Below, piece by piece: positions 16,589 to 24,704 of a stretch of 64,000 nucleotides of DNA (positions are counted from its first letter, which is position 1; each line of letters begins with the position of its first letter). The DNA is from JBATTK01 sp049670505 (lineage in GTDB: Bacteria; Bacteroidota; Bacteroidia; Flavobacteriales; Flavobacteriaceae). The stretch lies in NCBI GenBank assembly GCA_049670505.1, contig JBATTK010000085.1, forward strand, positions 3,184 to 67,183. The letters run 5' to 3'. Below the pieces are notes generated by a model that worked only from the letters and a program-made list of their open reading frames with translations, did no database searches and had not been told where the DNA came from. The position numbers were made by a program, and so were the translations under genes.

Positions 16589-17257
16589 ATGAGTGGATTG
16601 ATAAAATCTTCGATTGCCCGAAAAGTTGTGATGGCACTTTCGGGCCTATTTTTAGTTCTTTTTTTAGTATTACACGTTACCATCAACCTCGCTTCCGTTA
16701 TTTCTCCGGATTTTTTTAATGAAGCTTCCCATTTTATGGGGTACAATCCTTTGGTGCAATTTATCATGCAGCCTATTTTGATTGCGGGGGTCATCATCCA
16801 TTTTGTTATGGGTTTTGTCTTGGAAATCCAAAATAGGGCGGCTCGCAGCGTCAGCTATGTAAAATACAAGGGTAGTGCAAACGCACCTTGGGTTTCAAGG
16901 AATATGATCTATTCCGGCTTGGTAATCTTAGCTTTTCTTGGTCTTCATTTCTATGATTTTTGGATTCATGAAATGACGTACAAGTACGTTCAGGCAAACC
17001 CGGAGGATCCCACCCGCTATTATGCAGAAACGGTTGAAAAATTCGCCCCCTTTTGGCGGACCATTCTTTATGTAATTTCCTTTGTATTGCTAAGCCTTCA
17101 TTTATGGCACGGCTTTGCATCTTCCTTTCAATCCATGGGAGTCAACAATAAATACACTCCAGCTATAAAAAAGTTTACAAACCTATTTGCGGTGATCGTT
17201 CCATTGGCCTTCGTCTTTATTGCCATTTACCACCACCTTAACCCAATAACACATTAA
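16589..17257 (+). CDS. sdhC: Succinate dehydrogenase cytochrome b subunit
   Basis: SdhC anchors complex II in the inner membrane and passes electrons from succinate to menaquinone. The 222-residue protein has five hydrophobic helices and histidines placed to bind two hemes (in LHVTINL, MQPILIAGVIIHFVMG, LGLHFYDF, SLHLWHGF), the single-polypeptide cytochrome b558 type also known from Bacillus and Wolinella. No sdhD is expected or present. It heads the operon; sdhA starts two bases after its stop. Confidence 0.93.
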   Translation: MSGLIKSSIARKVVMALSGLFLVLFLVLHVTINLASVISPDFFNEASHFMGYNPLVQFIMQPILIAGVIIHFVMGFVLEIQNRAARSVSYVKYKGSANAPWVSRNMIYSGLVILAFLGLHFYDFWIHEMTYKYVQANPEDPTRYYAETVEKFAPFWRTILYVISFVLLSLHLWHGFASSFQSMGVNNKYTPAIKKFTNLFAVIVPLAFVFIAIYHHLNPITH

Positions 17258-17259
17258 TT

Positions 17260-19263
17260 ATGGGAGTATTGGATTCAAAAACTCCATCCGGCCCTTTGGC
17301 CGATAAATGGACAAAACATAAAAACGATATTGAACTGGTAAATCCGGCCAATAAACGTAATATAGATATTATCGTTGTAGGTACCGGTCTTGCGGGAGGT
17401 TCTGCCGCCGCTACTTTGGCGGAATTGGGTTACAATGTAAAAACCTTTTGCTATCAGGATTCTCCTAGAAGGGCCCATTCCATAGCTGCCCAGGGAGGCG
17501 TTAATGCCGCAAAAAATTATCAAGGCGATGGGGATAGCGTCTATAGACTCTTCTATGACACCGTAAAGGGAGGGGACTACCGATCCCGTGAATCCAATGT
17601 ATATCGCTTGGCCGAAGTATCTACCAATATCATCGATCAGTGTGTGGCCCAAGGGGTTCCTTTTGCCCGTGAGTACGGTGGTCTTTTGGACAACCGTTCC
17701 TTTGGGGGCGTTTTGGTATCCAGAACTTTCTATGCCAAAGGACAAACAGGGCAACAATTATTATTGGGTGCCTATGCCGCCATGAACCGACAAATTAATC
17801 GCGGTAAGATACAAGCCTATAACCGTCACGAAATGTTGGATTTAGTGTTGGTAGATGGTAAGGCCCGAGGTATCATTGCCCGAAATCTGGTCACCGGTGA
17901 AATAGAAAGGCATGCTGCACATGCCGTAGTTTTGGCCACAGGGGGTTATGGAAATGTATTTTTCCTATCTACCTATGCCATGGGCTGTAACGTAATGGCA
18001 GCATGGCGGGCGCACAGGAGAGGTGCTTTCTTTGCCAACCCTTGTTATACGCAAATACATCCTACTTGTATTCCGGTATCGGGTGACCATCAATCCAAAC
18101 TGACCTTGATGTCGGAATCCTTACGAAACGATGGCCGTATCTGGGTCCCTAAACGTTTGGAAGATGCAAAGGCCATTCGCGAGGGTAATCTAAAGCCTAC
18201 ACAACTAAAAGAAGAGGATAGGGACTACTATCTGGAAAGAAGATATCCGGCCTTCGGAAACCTAGTGCCTAGGGATGTAGCTTCAAGAGCGGCCAAAGAA
18301 CGTTGCGACGCCGGTTACGGCGTCAATAAAACAGGTGAAGCGGTATATCTGGACTTTGCAGCGGCCATTATGCGCTATGGCAAAGAGAAAGCCCTTACTT
18401 CGGGAATGAAAGATCCCGATAAAAAAACGATTCGCGAATTAGGGGAACAAATCATCGAAGCCAAATACGGGAATCTTTTCCAAATGTATGAGAAAATTGT
18501 AGACCAAGATCCGTATAAGACACCAATGATGATCTATCCGGCCGTACATTATACCATGGGAGGTCTTTGGGTAGACTACAACCTACAGACCACCATTCCC
18601 GGATGCTATTCCGCCGGGGAAGCTAATTTTAGCGATCATGGGGCCAATAGATTAGGTGCTTCCGCCTTAATGCAAGGTTTGGCCGACGGCTATTTTGTGC
18701 TGCCTTATACCATTGGCGACTACTTATCCGACGATATCCGAACGGGTGCCATCCCTACGGATACTGCAGAGTTTGACGAAGCCGAAAAGCATGTAAGGGA
18801 CCGAATTGAGAAATTAATGAACGGCAAAGGTGAACATTCCGTGGATTATTATCACAAGAAATTGGGTAAGATCATGTGGGACAAGTGCGGTATGTCTAGA
18901 AACGCTAAGGGCCTTCAGGAAGCTATTGAGGAAATTGCGGCATTACGAAAAGACTTTTGGGAAAATGTTAGGGTTACCGGAAGTAGTGATGATAAAAATC
19001 AGGAATTGGAAAAAGCGGGCCGAGTGGCCGACTTCCTAGAATTAGGGGAATTGTTTGCCAAGGATGCACTGACAAGAAATGAATCTTGCGGTGGTCATTT
19101 TAGGGAAGAGTACCAGACACCGGAAGGAGAGGCACTACGGGACGATGAAAACTTTAAGTTCGTTTCCGCATGGGAATACAAAGGCGAACCAAAGGATGCT
19201 GTCTTGCATAAAGAAGCCTTGACTTATGAAAATATTGAATTGAAGACACGTTCGTATAAGTAA
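17260..19263 (+). CDS. sdhA: Succinate dehydrogenase flavoprotein subunit
   Basis: SdhA oxidises succinate to fumarate with covalently bound FAD. The 667-residue sequence shows the dinucleotide fold VVGTGLAGGSAAATLAELGY (about 37-56), the FAD-linking histidine region RRAHSIAAQGGVNAAKN, the active-site region HPTCIPVSGDHQSK, and GANRLGASALMQGLADGYF near the C-terminal FAD contacts. Length suits the Bacteroidota form. It is followed not by sdhB but by a tandem 14-base repeat and a four-helix-bundle gene. Confidence 0.96.
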   Translation: MGVLDSKTPSGPLADKWTKHKNDIELVNPANKRNIDIIVVGTGLAGGSAAATLAELGYNVKTFCYQDSPRRAHSIAAQGGVNAAKNYQGDGDSVYRLFYDTVKGGDYRSRESNVYRLAEVSTNIIDQCVAQGVPFAREYGGLLDNRSFGGVLVSRTFYAKGQTGQQLLLGAYAAMNRQINRGKIQAYNRHEMLDLVLVDGKARGIIARNLVTGEIERHAAHAVVLATGGYGNVFFLSTYAMGCNVMAAWRAHRRGAFFANPCYTQIHPTCIPVSGDHQSKLTLMSESLRNDGRIWVPKRLEDAKAIREGNLKPTQLKEEDRDYYLERRYPAFGNLVPRDVASRAAKERCDAGYGVNKTGEAVYLDFAAAIMRYGKEKALTSGMKDPDKKTIRELGEQIIEAKYGNLFQMYEKIVDQDPYKTPMMIYPAVHYTMGGLWVDYNLQTTIPGCYSAGEANFSDHGANRLGASALMQGLADGYFVLPYTIGDYLSDDIRTGAIPTDTAEFDEAEKHVRDRIEKLMNGKGEHSVDYYHKKLGKIMWDKCGMSRNAKGLQEAIEEIAALRKDFWENVRVTGSSDDKNQELEKAGRVADFLELGELFAKDALTRNESCGGHFREEYQTPEGEALRDDENFKFVSAWEYKGEPKDAVLHKEALTYENIELKTRSYK

Positions 19264-19267
19264 TTAA

Positions 19268-19303
19268 GGGAATAGGAATTAGGGAATAGGAATTAGGGAA
19301 TAG
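19268..19303 (+). repeat. 14-base tandem repeat at the left edge of the sdh-operon cassette
   Basis: Unit GGGAATAGGAATTA is repeated about 2.6 times from 19268 and runs into the GTG start of the four-helix-bundle gene. It begins five bases after the sdhA stop. CCTATTC at 19668-19674, just after that gene, is a 7-base inverted match to GAATAGG in the repeat. The repeat marks the junction between sdhA and the inserted gene. Confidence 0.75.
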
Positions 19304-19665
19304 TGGCAACTTTGAAGTCATATAAGGAATTACTGGTATGGCAGAGATCAATAACGCTGGTCAAAGAAGTTTACCGACTAACAAATAGCTTTCCCGAACA
19401 TGAAAAATTTGTATTAACAAGTCAAATGAGAAGGTGTTCAGTCTCAGTCCCATCTAATATTGCCGAAGGCTGGGGTAGAATGTCTTTGAAGAATTACATT
19501 CAATTTTTAAGAATTTCCCGGGGTTCTTTGTTTGAGTTGGAAACACAAATAATTATTTCAAAAGATCTAAATTATATAGAAAATAGCGAGACAATAGAGA
19601 ATCTGATAGAGGAGACGGGTAAAATGCTGAATTCCTTAATCAAAAGTTTAGAAAACAAACTATAG
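19303..19665 (+). CDS. Four-helix-bundle protein, S23/Avd-like, inside the sdh operon
   Basis: A 120-residue all-helical protein of the S23/four-helix-bundle family (PF05635 type), with the hallmark SVSVPSNIAEGWGR (about 49-62) and a pattern of four amphipathic helices. Relatives include proteins encoded in 23S rRNA intervening sequences and Avd, the accessory protein of diversity-generating retroelements. The function of free-standing members is unknown. It starts with GTG inside the 14-base tandem repeat and lies between sdhA and sdhB in the same direction, splitting a core operon. Two other members in this window (27484 and 54369) sit in the same kind of place. Confidence 0.88.
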   Translation: MATLKSYKELLVWQRSITLVKEVYRLTNSFPEHEKFVLTSQMRRCSVSVPSNIAEGWGRMSLKNYIQFLRISRGSLFELETQIIISKDLNYIENSETIENLIEETGKMLNSLIKSLENKL

Positions 19666-19698
19666 TCCCTATTCGTCTATCGCTAAAACCTGATAACT

Positions 19699-20445
19699 AT
19701 GAAACTGAATCTAAAAATTTGGCGTCAAAAAGATGCTTCCTCCAAGGGACAAATGGTAGACTACCCGCTTAATGGGATTGAATCCGATATGTCTTTTTTG
19801 GAGATGTTGGACGTGCTTAACGAAGAATTGATCAATAAAGGAGAGGAACCCATCGAATTTGATCACGACTGCAGGGAAGGAATCTGTGGGATGTGCTCTC
19901 TTCAAATTAACGGTCAGCCCCATGGCCCAGACCGAGAAATAACTGTCTGCCAATTACACATGCGAAGTTTTAATGACGGGGATACCATCGTGATCGAACC
20001 TTTTAGGGCAAACGCTTTTCCTATAATCAAGGATCTGATCGTAGATCGTAGCGCCTTTGATCGTATCCAACAGGCAGGTGGTTATATTTCCGTAAATACG
20101 TCGGGCAATACCGTGGACGCCAATGCCATTCCTATTGAAAAGCATATGGCGGATAAAGCCATGGATGCCGCTACCTGTATTGGTTGTGGAGCTTGTGTGG
20201 CCGCCTGCAAAAATGCCAGCGCCATGTTATTTACTTCCGCTAAAGTTTCCCAGTTCGCCCTCTTGCCACAAGGCCAGGTAGAGGCTGCCGATCGAGTGCA
20301 AAATATGGTGCGTCAGATGGATCTGGAAGGATTTGGCAACTGTACCAATACCGGAGCATGTGAGATAGAATGCCCCAAAGGGATTTCTTTGGAGAATATA
20401 GCCCGGATGAACAGGGAATACCTGAGCGCTACCGTAAAAGGATAA
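19699..20445 (+). CDS. sdhB: Succinate dehydrogenase iron-sulfur subunit
   Basis: SdhB carries electrons from the SdhA flavin to the membrane quinone site. The 248-residue protein has a 2Fe-2S ferredoxin domain (CREGICGMC at about 57-65) and a helical domain with CIGCGACVAAC and a final C-x-x-x-CPKG set for the 4Fe-4S and 3Fe-4S clusters. It lies 33 bases after the inserted four-helix-bundle gene, so its expression depends on read-through from sdhCA. A terminator follows. Confidence 0.96.
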   Translation: MKLNLKIWRQKDASSKGQMVDYPLNGIESDMSFLEMLDVLNEELINKGEEPIEFDHDCREGICGMCSLQINGQPHGPDREITVCQLHMRSFNDGDTIVIEPFRANAFPIIKDLIVDRSAFDRIQQAGGYISVNTSGNTVDANAIPIEKHMADKAMDAATCIGCGACVAACKNASAMLFTSAKVSQFALLPQGQVEAADRVQNMVRQMDLEGFGNCTNTGACEIECPKGISLENIARMNREYLSATVKG

Positions 20446-20485
20446 GTTATTTTTGACGTTCCTGTTCAAACAGGGAACCTAATAG

Positions 20486-20524
20486 AAAATCCCGAATTCC
20501 TTAAATGGGAGTTTGGGATTTTTG
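20486..20524 (+). terminator. Terminator of the sdh operon
   Basis: AAAATCCC (20486-20493) pairs with GGGATTTT (20515-20522), and a T-run follows. It lies 40 bases downstream of sdhB and directly upstream of the vsr-like start codon at 20537. Confidence 0.7.
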
Positions 20525-20536
20525 TTATCTTCAAAC

Positions 20537-21010
20537 ATGTCTAAAAACTACCCCAAAGAACGTATCAAAGTGCCTCGTTTCAATGAGGAATCCGGTTTTT
20601 ATACGACCCCCGAACGTTCCAAAATTATGGGCAAGATCCGGGGCAAGAACACCAAACCCGAACTGGCATTTAGAAAAGCGCTTTGGCATGCCGGATATAG
20701 ATATCGAATAGATTACAATAAATTGATCGGGAAACCCGATATCGCCCTTAAAAAATATAGGACCGTCATTTTTATCGATGGTGAATATTGGCACGGCCAT
20801 AATTGGCAGGAAAGAAAGCCAAAAGTAAAGACCAACAGGGAATTTTGGATCGCAAAGATCGAGCGAAACATGCAACGGGACGAAGAAGTGAATAGCGAAT
20901 TGAACCGTTTGGGGTACACCGTATTCCGGTTTTGGGAAACGGAAATCAAGAAGGAGTTAGAGCGTTGTTTGAACGAGGTGGTTTCCCACTTGGAGAATCA
21001 AAAGGGATAA
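20537..21010 (+). CDS. vsr: Very-short-patch-repair-type endonuclease
   Basis: Vsr nicks DNA at T:G mismatches that arise by deamination of 5-methylcytosine. The 157-residue protein shows the family order: MGKIRGKNTKPELAFRKALW, HAGYRYRI, GKPDIALKKYRTVIFIDGEY with catalytic Asp, WHGHNW, then FWIAKIERNMQRDEEVNSEL and VFRFWETEI. ATG 20537 was chosen because the frame upstream is only the terminator region. Vsr genes normally sit next to a cytosine methyltransferase; none is visible here. It ends three bases before the stop of the convergent repressor gene. Confidence 0.88.
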   Translation: MSKNYPKERIKVPRFNEESGFYTTPERSKIMGKIRGKNTKPELAFRKALWHAGYRYRIDYNKLIGKPDIALKKYRTVIFIDGEYWHGHNWQERKPKVKTNREFWIAKIERNMQRDEEVNSELNRLGYTVFRFWETEIKKELERCLNEVVSHLENQKG

Positions 21011-21013
21011 CGA

Positions 21014-21718
21014 CTAATCCACTTGTTTTTTTATAATCATAAAGAACTGTTTTACGTCCTCCAAATGTATTTCAAAATCCGAATACTCCGGAGAATCGTT
21101 TATACTATGGCAGGTTAACCCCTTAGTTGTCCTATCGTATTTCGTAATCTGCTTGCACATCATAGAATTTCCGTGTAAAATCATCCAGTATCTATGCTGG
21201 TCGGTCTTTATTTTGCGCAGCAGTTCGGTTTTAGACGTCAGTTTACCCAAAACAATAGTCCCATTTGGTATACCTTCCGCTGTTCCATTATACATGGAAT
21301 TATTGGCAATTTCAAAGGCCATATACCGTGTGACCGAAACTTGATCGATTACAAAACCAATACGTGGCAATGTACCCATAAAGGTTTCATCATCATATTT
21401 TTGAGCATATTTCCCTTGTTCCTTTACGGTTGACAAAGGAACCGTGACCAAATATTTCCCGGGATCCAATTTGGTAATATCATGGCTTTTTTTGAGTTTT
21501 TTATTCTCCAAATAATACACTGGATCCGACTCATTCGCTGCATACAACTGAGCTTTGGTCATCCCAAAATATTTCGCGAGCTTATCAACATTCTTGTTAG
21601 GGATGTTGGCATCTTCCTTCTCATAAAGTTGTATGGTACGTAAACTGACCCCAATGGCTTCGGCCAAATCGCCTTGGGTAATTTTTTTTTCACGTCTCAA
21701 TTGCTTTAAAACCAACAT
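21014..21718 (-). CDS. XRE-S24 repressor-like regulator, copy A
   Basis: A 234-residue protein with an N-terminal XRE helix-turn-helix (1-60; TQGDLAEAIGVSLRTIQLYE) and a C-terminal LexA/S24-like domain. The likely catalytic Ser lies in FEIANNSMYNG and the Lys in MMCKQITKYD, but no Ala-Gly or Cys-Gly cleavage site is evident, so self-cleavage is uncertain. It is clearly paralogous to the protein at 22296-23021. The divergent partner gene (21878 onward) is broken, and a palindrome TGTAATCCAATTACA lies between them. The layout is that of a CI/Cro-type phage or plasmid switch. Confidence 0.87.
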   Translation of the reverse strand: MLVLKQLRREKKITQGDLAEAIGVSLRTIQLYEKEDANIPNKNVDKLAKYFGMTKAQLYAANESDPVYYLENKKLKKSHDITKLDPGKYLVTVPLSTVKEQGKYAQKYDDETFMGTLPRIGFVIDQVSVTRYMAFEIANNSMYNGTAEGIPNGTIVLGKLTSKTELLRKIKTDQHRYWMILHGNSMMCKQITKYDRTTKGLTCHSINDSPEYSDFEIHLEDVKQFFMIIKKQVD

Positions 21719-21775
21719 ACTATTGTGGGGTAACCCAATATTGTATATAAAATATGTTATTTAACTACATGTATC

Positions 21776-21790
21776 TGTAATCCAATTACA
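21776..21790. promoter_or_regulatory. Palindromic operator candidate, module A
   Basis: TGTAATCCAATTACA is a near-perfect inverted repeat in the gap between repressor A and its divergent partner. The same site, TGTAATTCAATTACA, is at the equivalent place in module B (23087-23101). A nearby TACATGTA may be a second site. Conservation within two diverged copies supports an operator for the XRE proteins. Confidence 0.6.
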
Positions 21791-21877
21791 GGCAAATATA
21801 GCAAAATGCAGAAAGTCATTGTACAAAATGAAAGAAGAACAACCCATATTTATATCCCATATAAAAACCCATACGAC

Positions 21878-22060
21878 ATGTTCAAAGAAAACGACTTGGA
21901 AAACCTATCCGAGAGAGACTATCCATGATACTGGAACAAACACTACAAAAGATGATTTTGCTGCGGTGACCGACCAAACCAACATCGGTCTTTCTACTAT
22001 GAAGAATGTAGTCAACATGATCAGAATCCAATGCTAGGTAGCTGATCGAGGAAAGCGATA
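21878..22060 (+). pseudogene. Broken copy of the small HTH gene, module A
   Basis: The DNA aligns with the intact gene at 23189-23464, including about 50 bases of leader (GAAGAACAACCCATATTTAT against GAAGAACAATCCACATTTAT). Compared with that gene, a one-base loss near 21893 shifts the frame and leads to a TGA after 16 codons. The later part still encodes KDDFAAVTDQTNIGLSTMKN in another frame, matching KDDFANIAARTNISFSTIRD. Similarity fades after about 22060. The remaining stretch to 22295 has no convincing gene. Confidence 0.75.
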
Positions 22061-22295
22061 TTGTTTTTGGACCGGGAACTGTGCCGCTGGGACTTGTTAA
22101 CGCCGTCCTTAAAAGATCTTTTTATGTTTTTTCTGGCTGTTCACCTGGCTTTGTTCTATGGGTACCCCAAGCTCGGTAAAATCCATCTGGGGAATATAAA
22201 ATTTCTTGAAACTGACTATCCAGGAGGCCTTCGTCAGCCGAAAAGGCTATATGAAGGCGTGACAGAGCCGTATGGGAATTATTTAGATTCAAAAC

Positions 22296-23021
22296 CTATA
22301 AGGACACGCGTCCGACCTGCCCCACCTCCTTTTTTACAATCACAAAAAGCTGTTGTACCTCCTTCATGTCCACTTCAAAATCGGAATACTCCGGGGAGCT
22401 ATTAAGACTGTGGCAAACTATTGTATTTTCTTTTTTATTATACGATTCAATCCTCTTGCACATAAAGTCGTTCTTGTATATCAGCACCCAGTACGGATAT
22501 TGGCCGGTTCCCAACGTTCTCGCAAATTCTTTTTTGGGAACCTCCCTTCCCAAAACAATAGCTTTGTTCGGAATGCCATGGATACTTCCATTATCCATAG
22601 ACTTATTGGTAATCTCGAAGGCCATATATTTATAGTCTTCTATTCGGTGTAGGACAAAACCTATACGGCCTAGTTGGGCCAAAAACATTTCATCCTGAAC
22701 CCTCTTCATATATCGCTGTCGATTTTCCGCCGATACCAAGGGAACCATTACCACATATTTCCCGTGTCCGATCGATTTAATATCATTCCCGCTTTTCGTT
22801 GCCGGAACACTATAAATACCCTCCGCCTCGTTCACTTCGCGTAAATAAAGTTCTGCGATGCTATGATCAAAATATTCCGCAAGTTTTGTGAGATTTTTGG
22901 TAGGGATAGTGGCCCCTTTTGCCTCATAATTTTGAATGGTACTTTTGCTGACCCCAATGACTTCGGCCAAATCGTCCTGTGTAACTTTTTTTTCTCGTCT
23001 CAATTGCTTAAAAACAAACAT
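22296..23021 (-). CDS. XRE-S24 repressor-like regulator, copy B
   Basis: A 241-residue paralogue of the protein at 21014-21718, with the same domains: XRE HTH (TQDDLAEVIGVSKSTIQNYE) and S24-like C-terminal domain with Ser in FEITNKSMDNG and Lys in FMCKRIESYN. The ending SSPEYSDFEVDMKEVQQLFV parallels that of copy A. It is transcribed away from the intact small HTH gene at 23189, across a shared AT-rich control region with the operator palindrome. Both repressors look intact. The inducing signal and target genes beyond the divergent pair are unknown. Confidence 0.87.
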   Translation of the reverse strand: MFVFKQLRREKKVTQDDLAEVIGVSKSTIQNYEAKGATIPTKNLTKLAEYFDHSIAELYLREVNEAEGIYSVPATKSGNDIKSIGHGKYVVMVPLVSAENRQRYMKRVQDEMFLAQLGRIGFVLHRIEDYKYMAFEITNKSMDNGSIHGIPNKAIVLGREVPKKEFARTLGTGQYPYWVLIYKNDFMCKRIESYNKKENTIVCHSLNSSPEYSDFEVDMKEVQQLFVIVKKEVGQVGRVSL

Positions 23022-23086
23022 AATATTGTAAATTTGTGTAATAATCCTACATATTTTGTAAAAACATGTAATATTATTGTGTTATT

Positions 23087-23101
23087 TGTAATTCAATTAC
23101 A
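23087..23101. promoter_or_regulatory. Palindromic operator candidate, module B
   Basis: TGTAATTCAATTACA is a perfect 7+1+7 inverted repeat in the divergent control region. It is conserved in module A at 21776-21790 and is followed in both copies by an ACAAATATAG-type sequence that could be a promoter element. Confidence 0.65.
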
Positions 23102-23188
23102 GACAAATATAGTAAAATATGCAATATAATTGTATAAAATAAACGAAGAACAATCCACATTTATGTCTTATATAAAAACCAATACAAT

Positions 23189-23464
23189 ATGTTTGCAGAA
23201 AACGATTATGGAAAACCGATCAGCGAAAGACTATCAACCATTTTAAGAAGGAACACGGCAAAAGATGATTTTGCCAATATTGCAGCCCGCACCAACATTA
23301 GCTTTTCAACCATTCGGGATGTGGTCTACAGAACCAACAGTTTAACAAAATCCAATTCCAAGGCTATCGGGAAATTAATTGAGATCGCCTTTGCAAATTC
23401 CATGGGCAGACAATTGTTGGCGGAAAACGATAAAGCCTTCTTGGATCGTATTATGAACCCCTAA
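23189..23464 (+). CDS. Small Cro-like helix-turn-helix protein
   Basis: A 91-residue basic protein with a helix-turn-helix-like stretch FANIAARTNISFSTIRDVVY (about 29-48), then NSKAIGKLIEIAFANS, as in small phage Cro-type regulators. It is divergent from repressor B and shares the operator region, so the two probably form a bistable or autoregulated switch. The module A partner is a frameshifted relic. No named family recognised; the HTH assignment is by pattern only. Confidence 0.7.
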   Translation: MFAENDYGKPISERLSTILRRNTAKDDFANIAARTNISFSTIRDVVYRTNSLTKSNSKAIGKLIEIAFANSMGRQLLAENDKAFLDRIMNP

Positions 23465-23546
23465 TTCCAGGTTTTTTAAATCTAAGATTGCTTTGGACGG
23501 TTAGTGCAGGTTATTTTATTACATTTATATTCCAATAGGTTCCAAA

Positions 23547-24704
23547 ATGCCCACTTTTTCGAATAAGATAACTTCCAAGCTTCCTAAAGTACAGACCACT
23601 ATTTTTACTACAATGGGCAAGTTGGCCGCACAACACAATGCCATAAATCTATCCCAAGGGTTCCCTAATTTTGAACCGGATCCCGCATTATTGGATTTAG
23701 TGGATAATGCCATGAAGGCAGGTTATAACCAATACGCCCCCATGGCGGGTATTTTCTCGCTTCGTGAGGCCATCTCCGAAAAAATAGAGGCACTTTATGG
23801 TGTTAGCTATCACCCAGAATCGGAAATAACGGTTACCGCCGGTGCTACCCAGGCCATTTTTACCATTATTTCTTCCTTTATAACTATTGGTGATGAAGTA
23901 ATCGTTTTTAAACCTGCCTATGATTGTTATGAACCCGCCATTGAATTACATGGAGGAATACCCATATGTATACAACTAAAAGGCAAGGATTTTACGATAG
24001 ACTGGAACGACTTCCAAAATAAGATTGGTCCGAGGACCAAAATGGTTATTATTAATACACCGCACAATCCTAGTGGCACTATGCTTTCCAAGGCCGATAT
24101 GTTGCGGCTCCAAGAGATTCTTAAAGCAACCGATATTATTGTTATAAGCGATGAGGTCTATGAGCATATTGTTTTTGATGGACGCCTACATGAAAGTGCG
24201 GCCAAGTACGGTGATTTGGCCTCAAAAAGCTTTATTTGTGCCTCCTTTGGAAAAACGTTCCATACGACCGGATGGAAACTGGGGTATTGTGCGGGCCCTA
24301 AGGAATTGATGCATGAATTTAGAAAAACCCATCAATACAACGTTTTTTGTGTAAACCACCCTATACAAAGGGCTTTGGCTACGTACATAAAAAAGCCGGA
24401 AAACTATTTGGGGTTGGGGAGCTTCTATCAAGAAAAAAGGGATTTCTTTTTGTCGGCCATAGCGGATTCCCGATTTAAACCGATTCCCTCGCAAGGAACC
24501 TATTTTCAATTACTCGACTATTCGGAAATTACGGATGAAGCCGATATCCATTTTGCAAAAAAACTTACCATTGAAGATAAAGTAGCAAGTATTCCTATAT
24601 CCGTATTCAATATGGATCAAAGAGATGACCATCTACTCCGATTCTGTTTTGCAAAAACTACGGATACTTTAAAAAAAGCTGCTGAAATTCTACGGAATAT
24701 CTAA
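23547..24704 (+). CDS. Methionine aminotransferase, YbdL-like
   Basis: A 385-residue class I aminotransferase of the KAT/methionine aminotransferase group, which makes methionine from 4-methylthio-2-oxobutanoate at the end of the salvage route. Visible are NLSQGFPNFEPDP near the N-terminus, NTPHNPSGTM, SDEVYEH and the PLP lysine in ASFGKTFHTTGWK. Length fits the family (about 385). Its 3' end overlaps the 3' end of the convergent serine hydrolase gene by four bases. No other salvage genes are in view. Confidence 0.9.
   Translation: MPTFSNKITSKLPKVQTTIFTTMGKLAAQHNAINLSQGFPNFEPDPALLDLVDNAMKAGYNQYAPMAGIFSLREAISEKIEALYGVSYHPESEITVTAGATQAIFTIISSFITIGDEVIVFKPAYDCYEPAIELHGGIPICIQLKGKDFTIDWNDFQNKIGPRTKMVIINTPHNPSGTMLSKADMLRLQEILKATDIIVISDEVYEHIVFDGRLHESAAKYGDLASKSFICASFGKTFHTTGWKLGYCAGPKELMHEFRKTHQYNVFCVNHPIQRALATYIKKPENYLGLGSFYQEKRDFFLSAIADSRFKPIPSQGTYFQLLDYSEITDEADIHFAKKLTIEDKVASIPISVFNMDQRDDHLLRFCFAKTTDTLKKAAEILRNI

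Noticed and set aside
19303..19665. The helical-bundle gene in the sdh operon as a missing sdhD subunit
   Set aside because: The product is soluble with no membrane helix and carries the S23-family signature; the Bacteroidota enzyme has a single five-helix anchor, SdhC, and needs no SdhD.
22061..22405. A 114-codon plus-strand frame between the two repressor modules
   Set aside because: It runs antisense into the end of repressor B, starts in decayed module A sequence and shows no coding pattern.
20537..23464. A whole prophage around the repressor modules
   Set aside because: Only regulators and a vsr-like nuclease are present; no integrase, terminase, portal, tail or lysis gene and no attachment repeats were seen.
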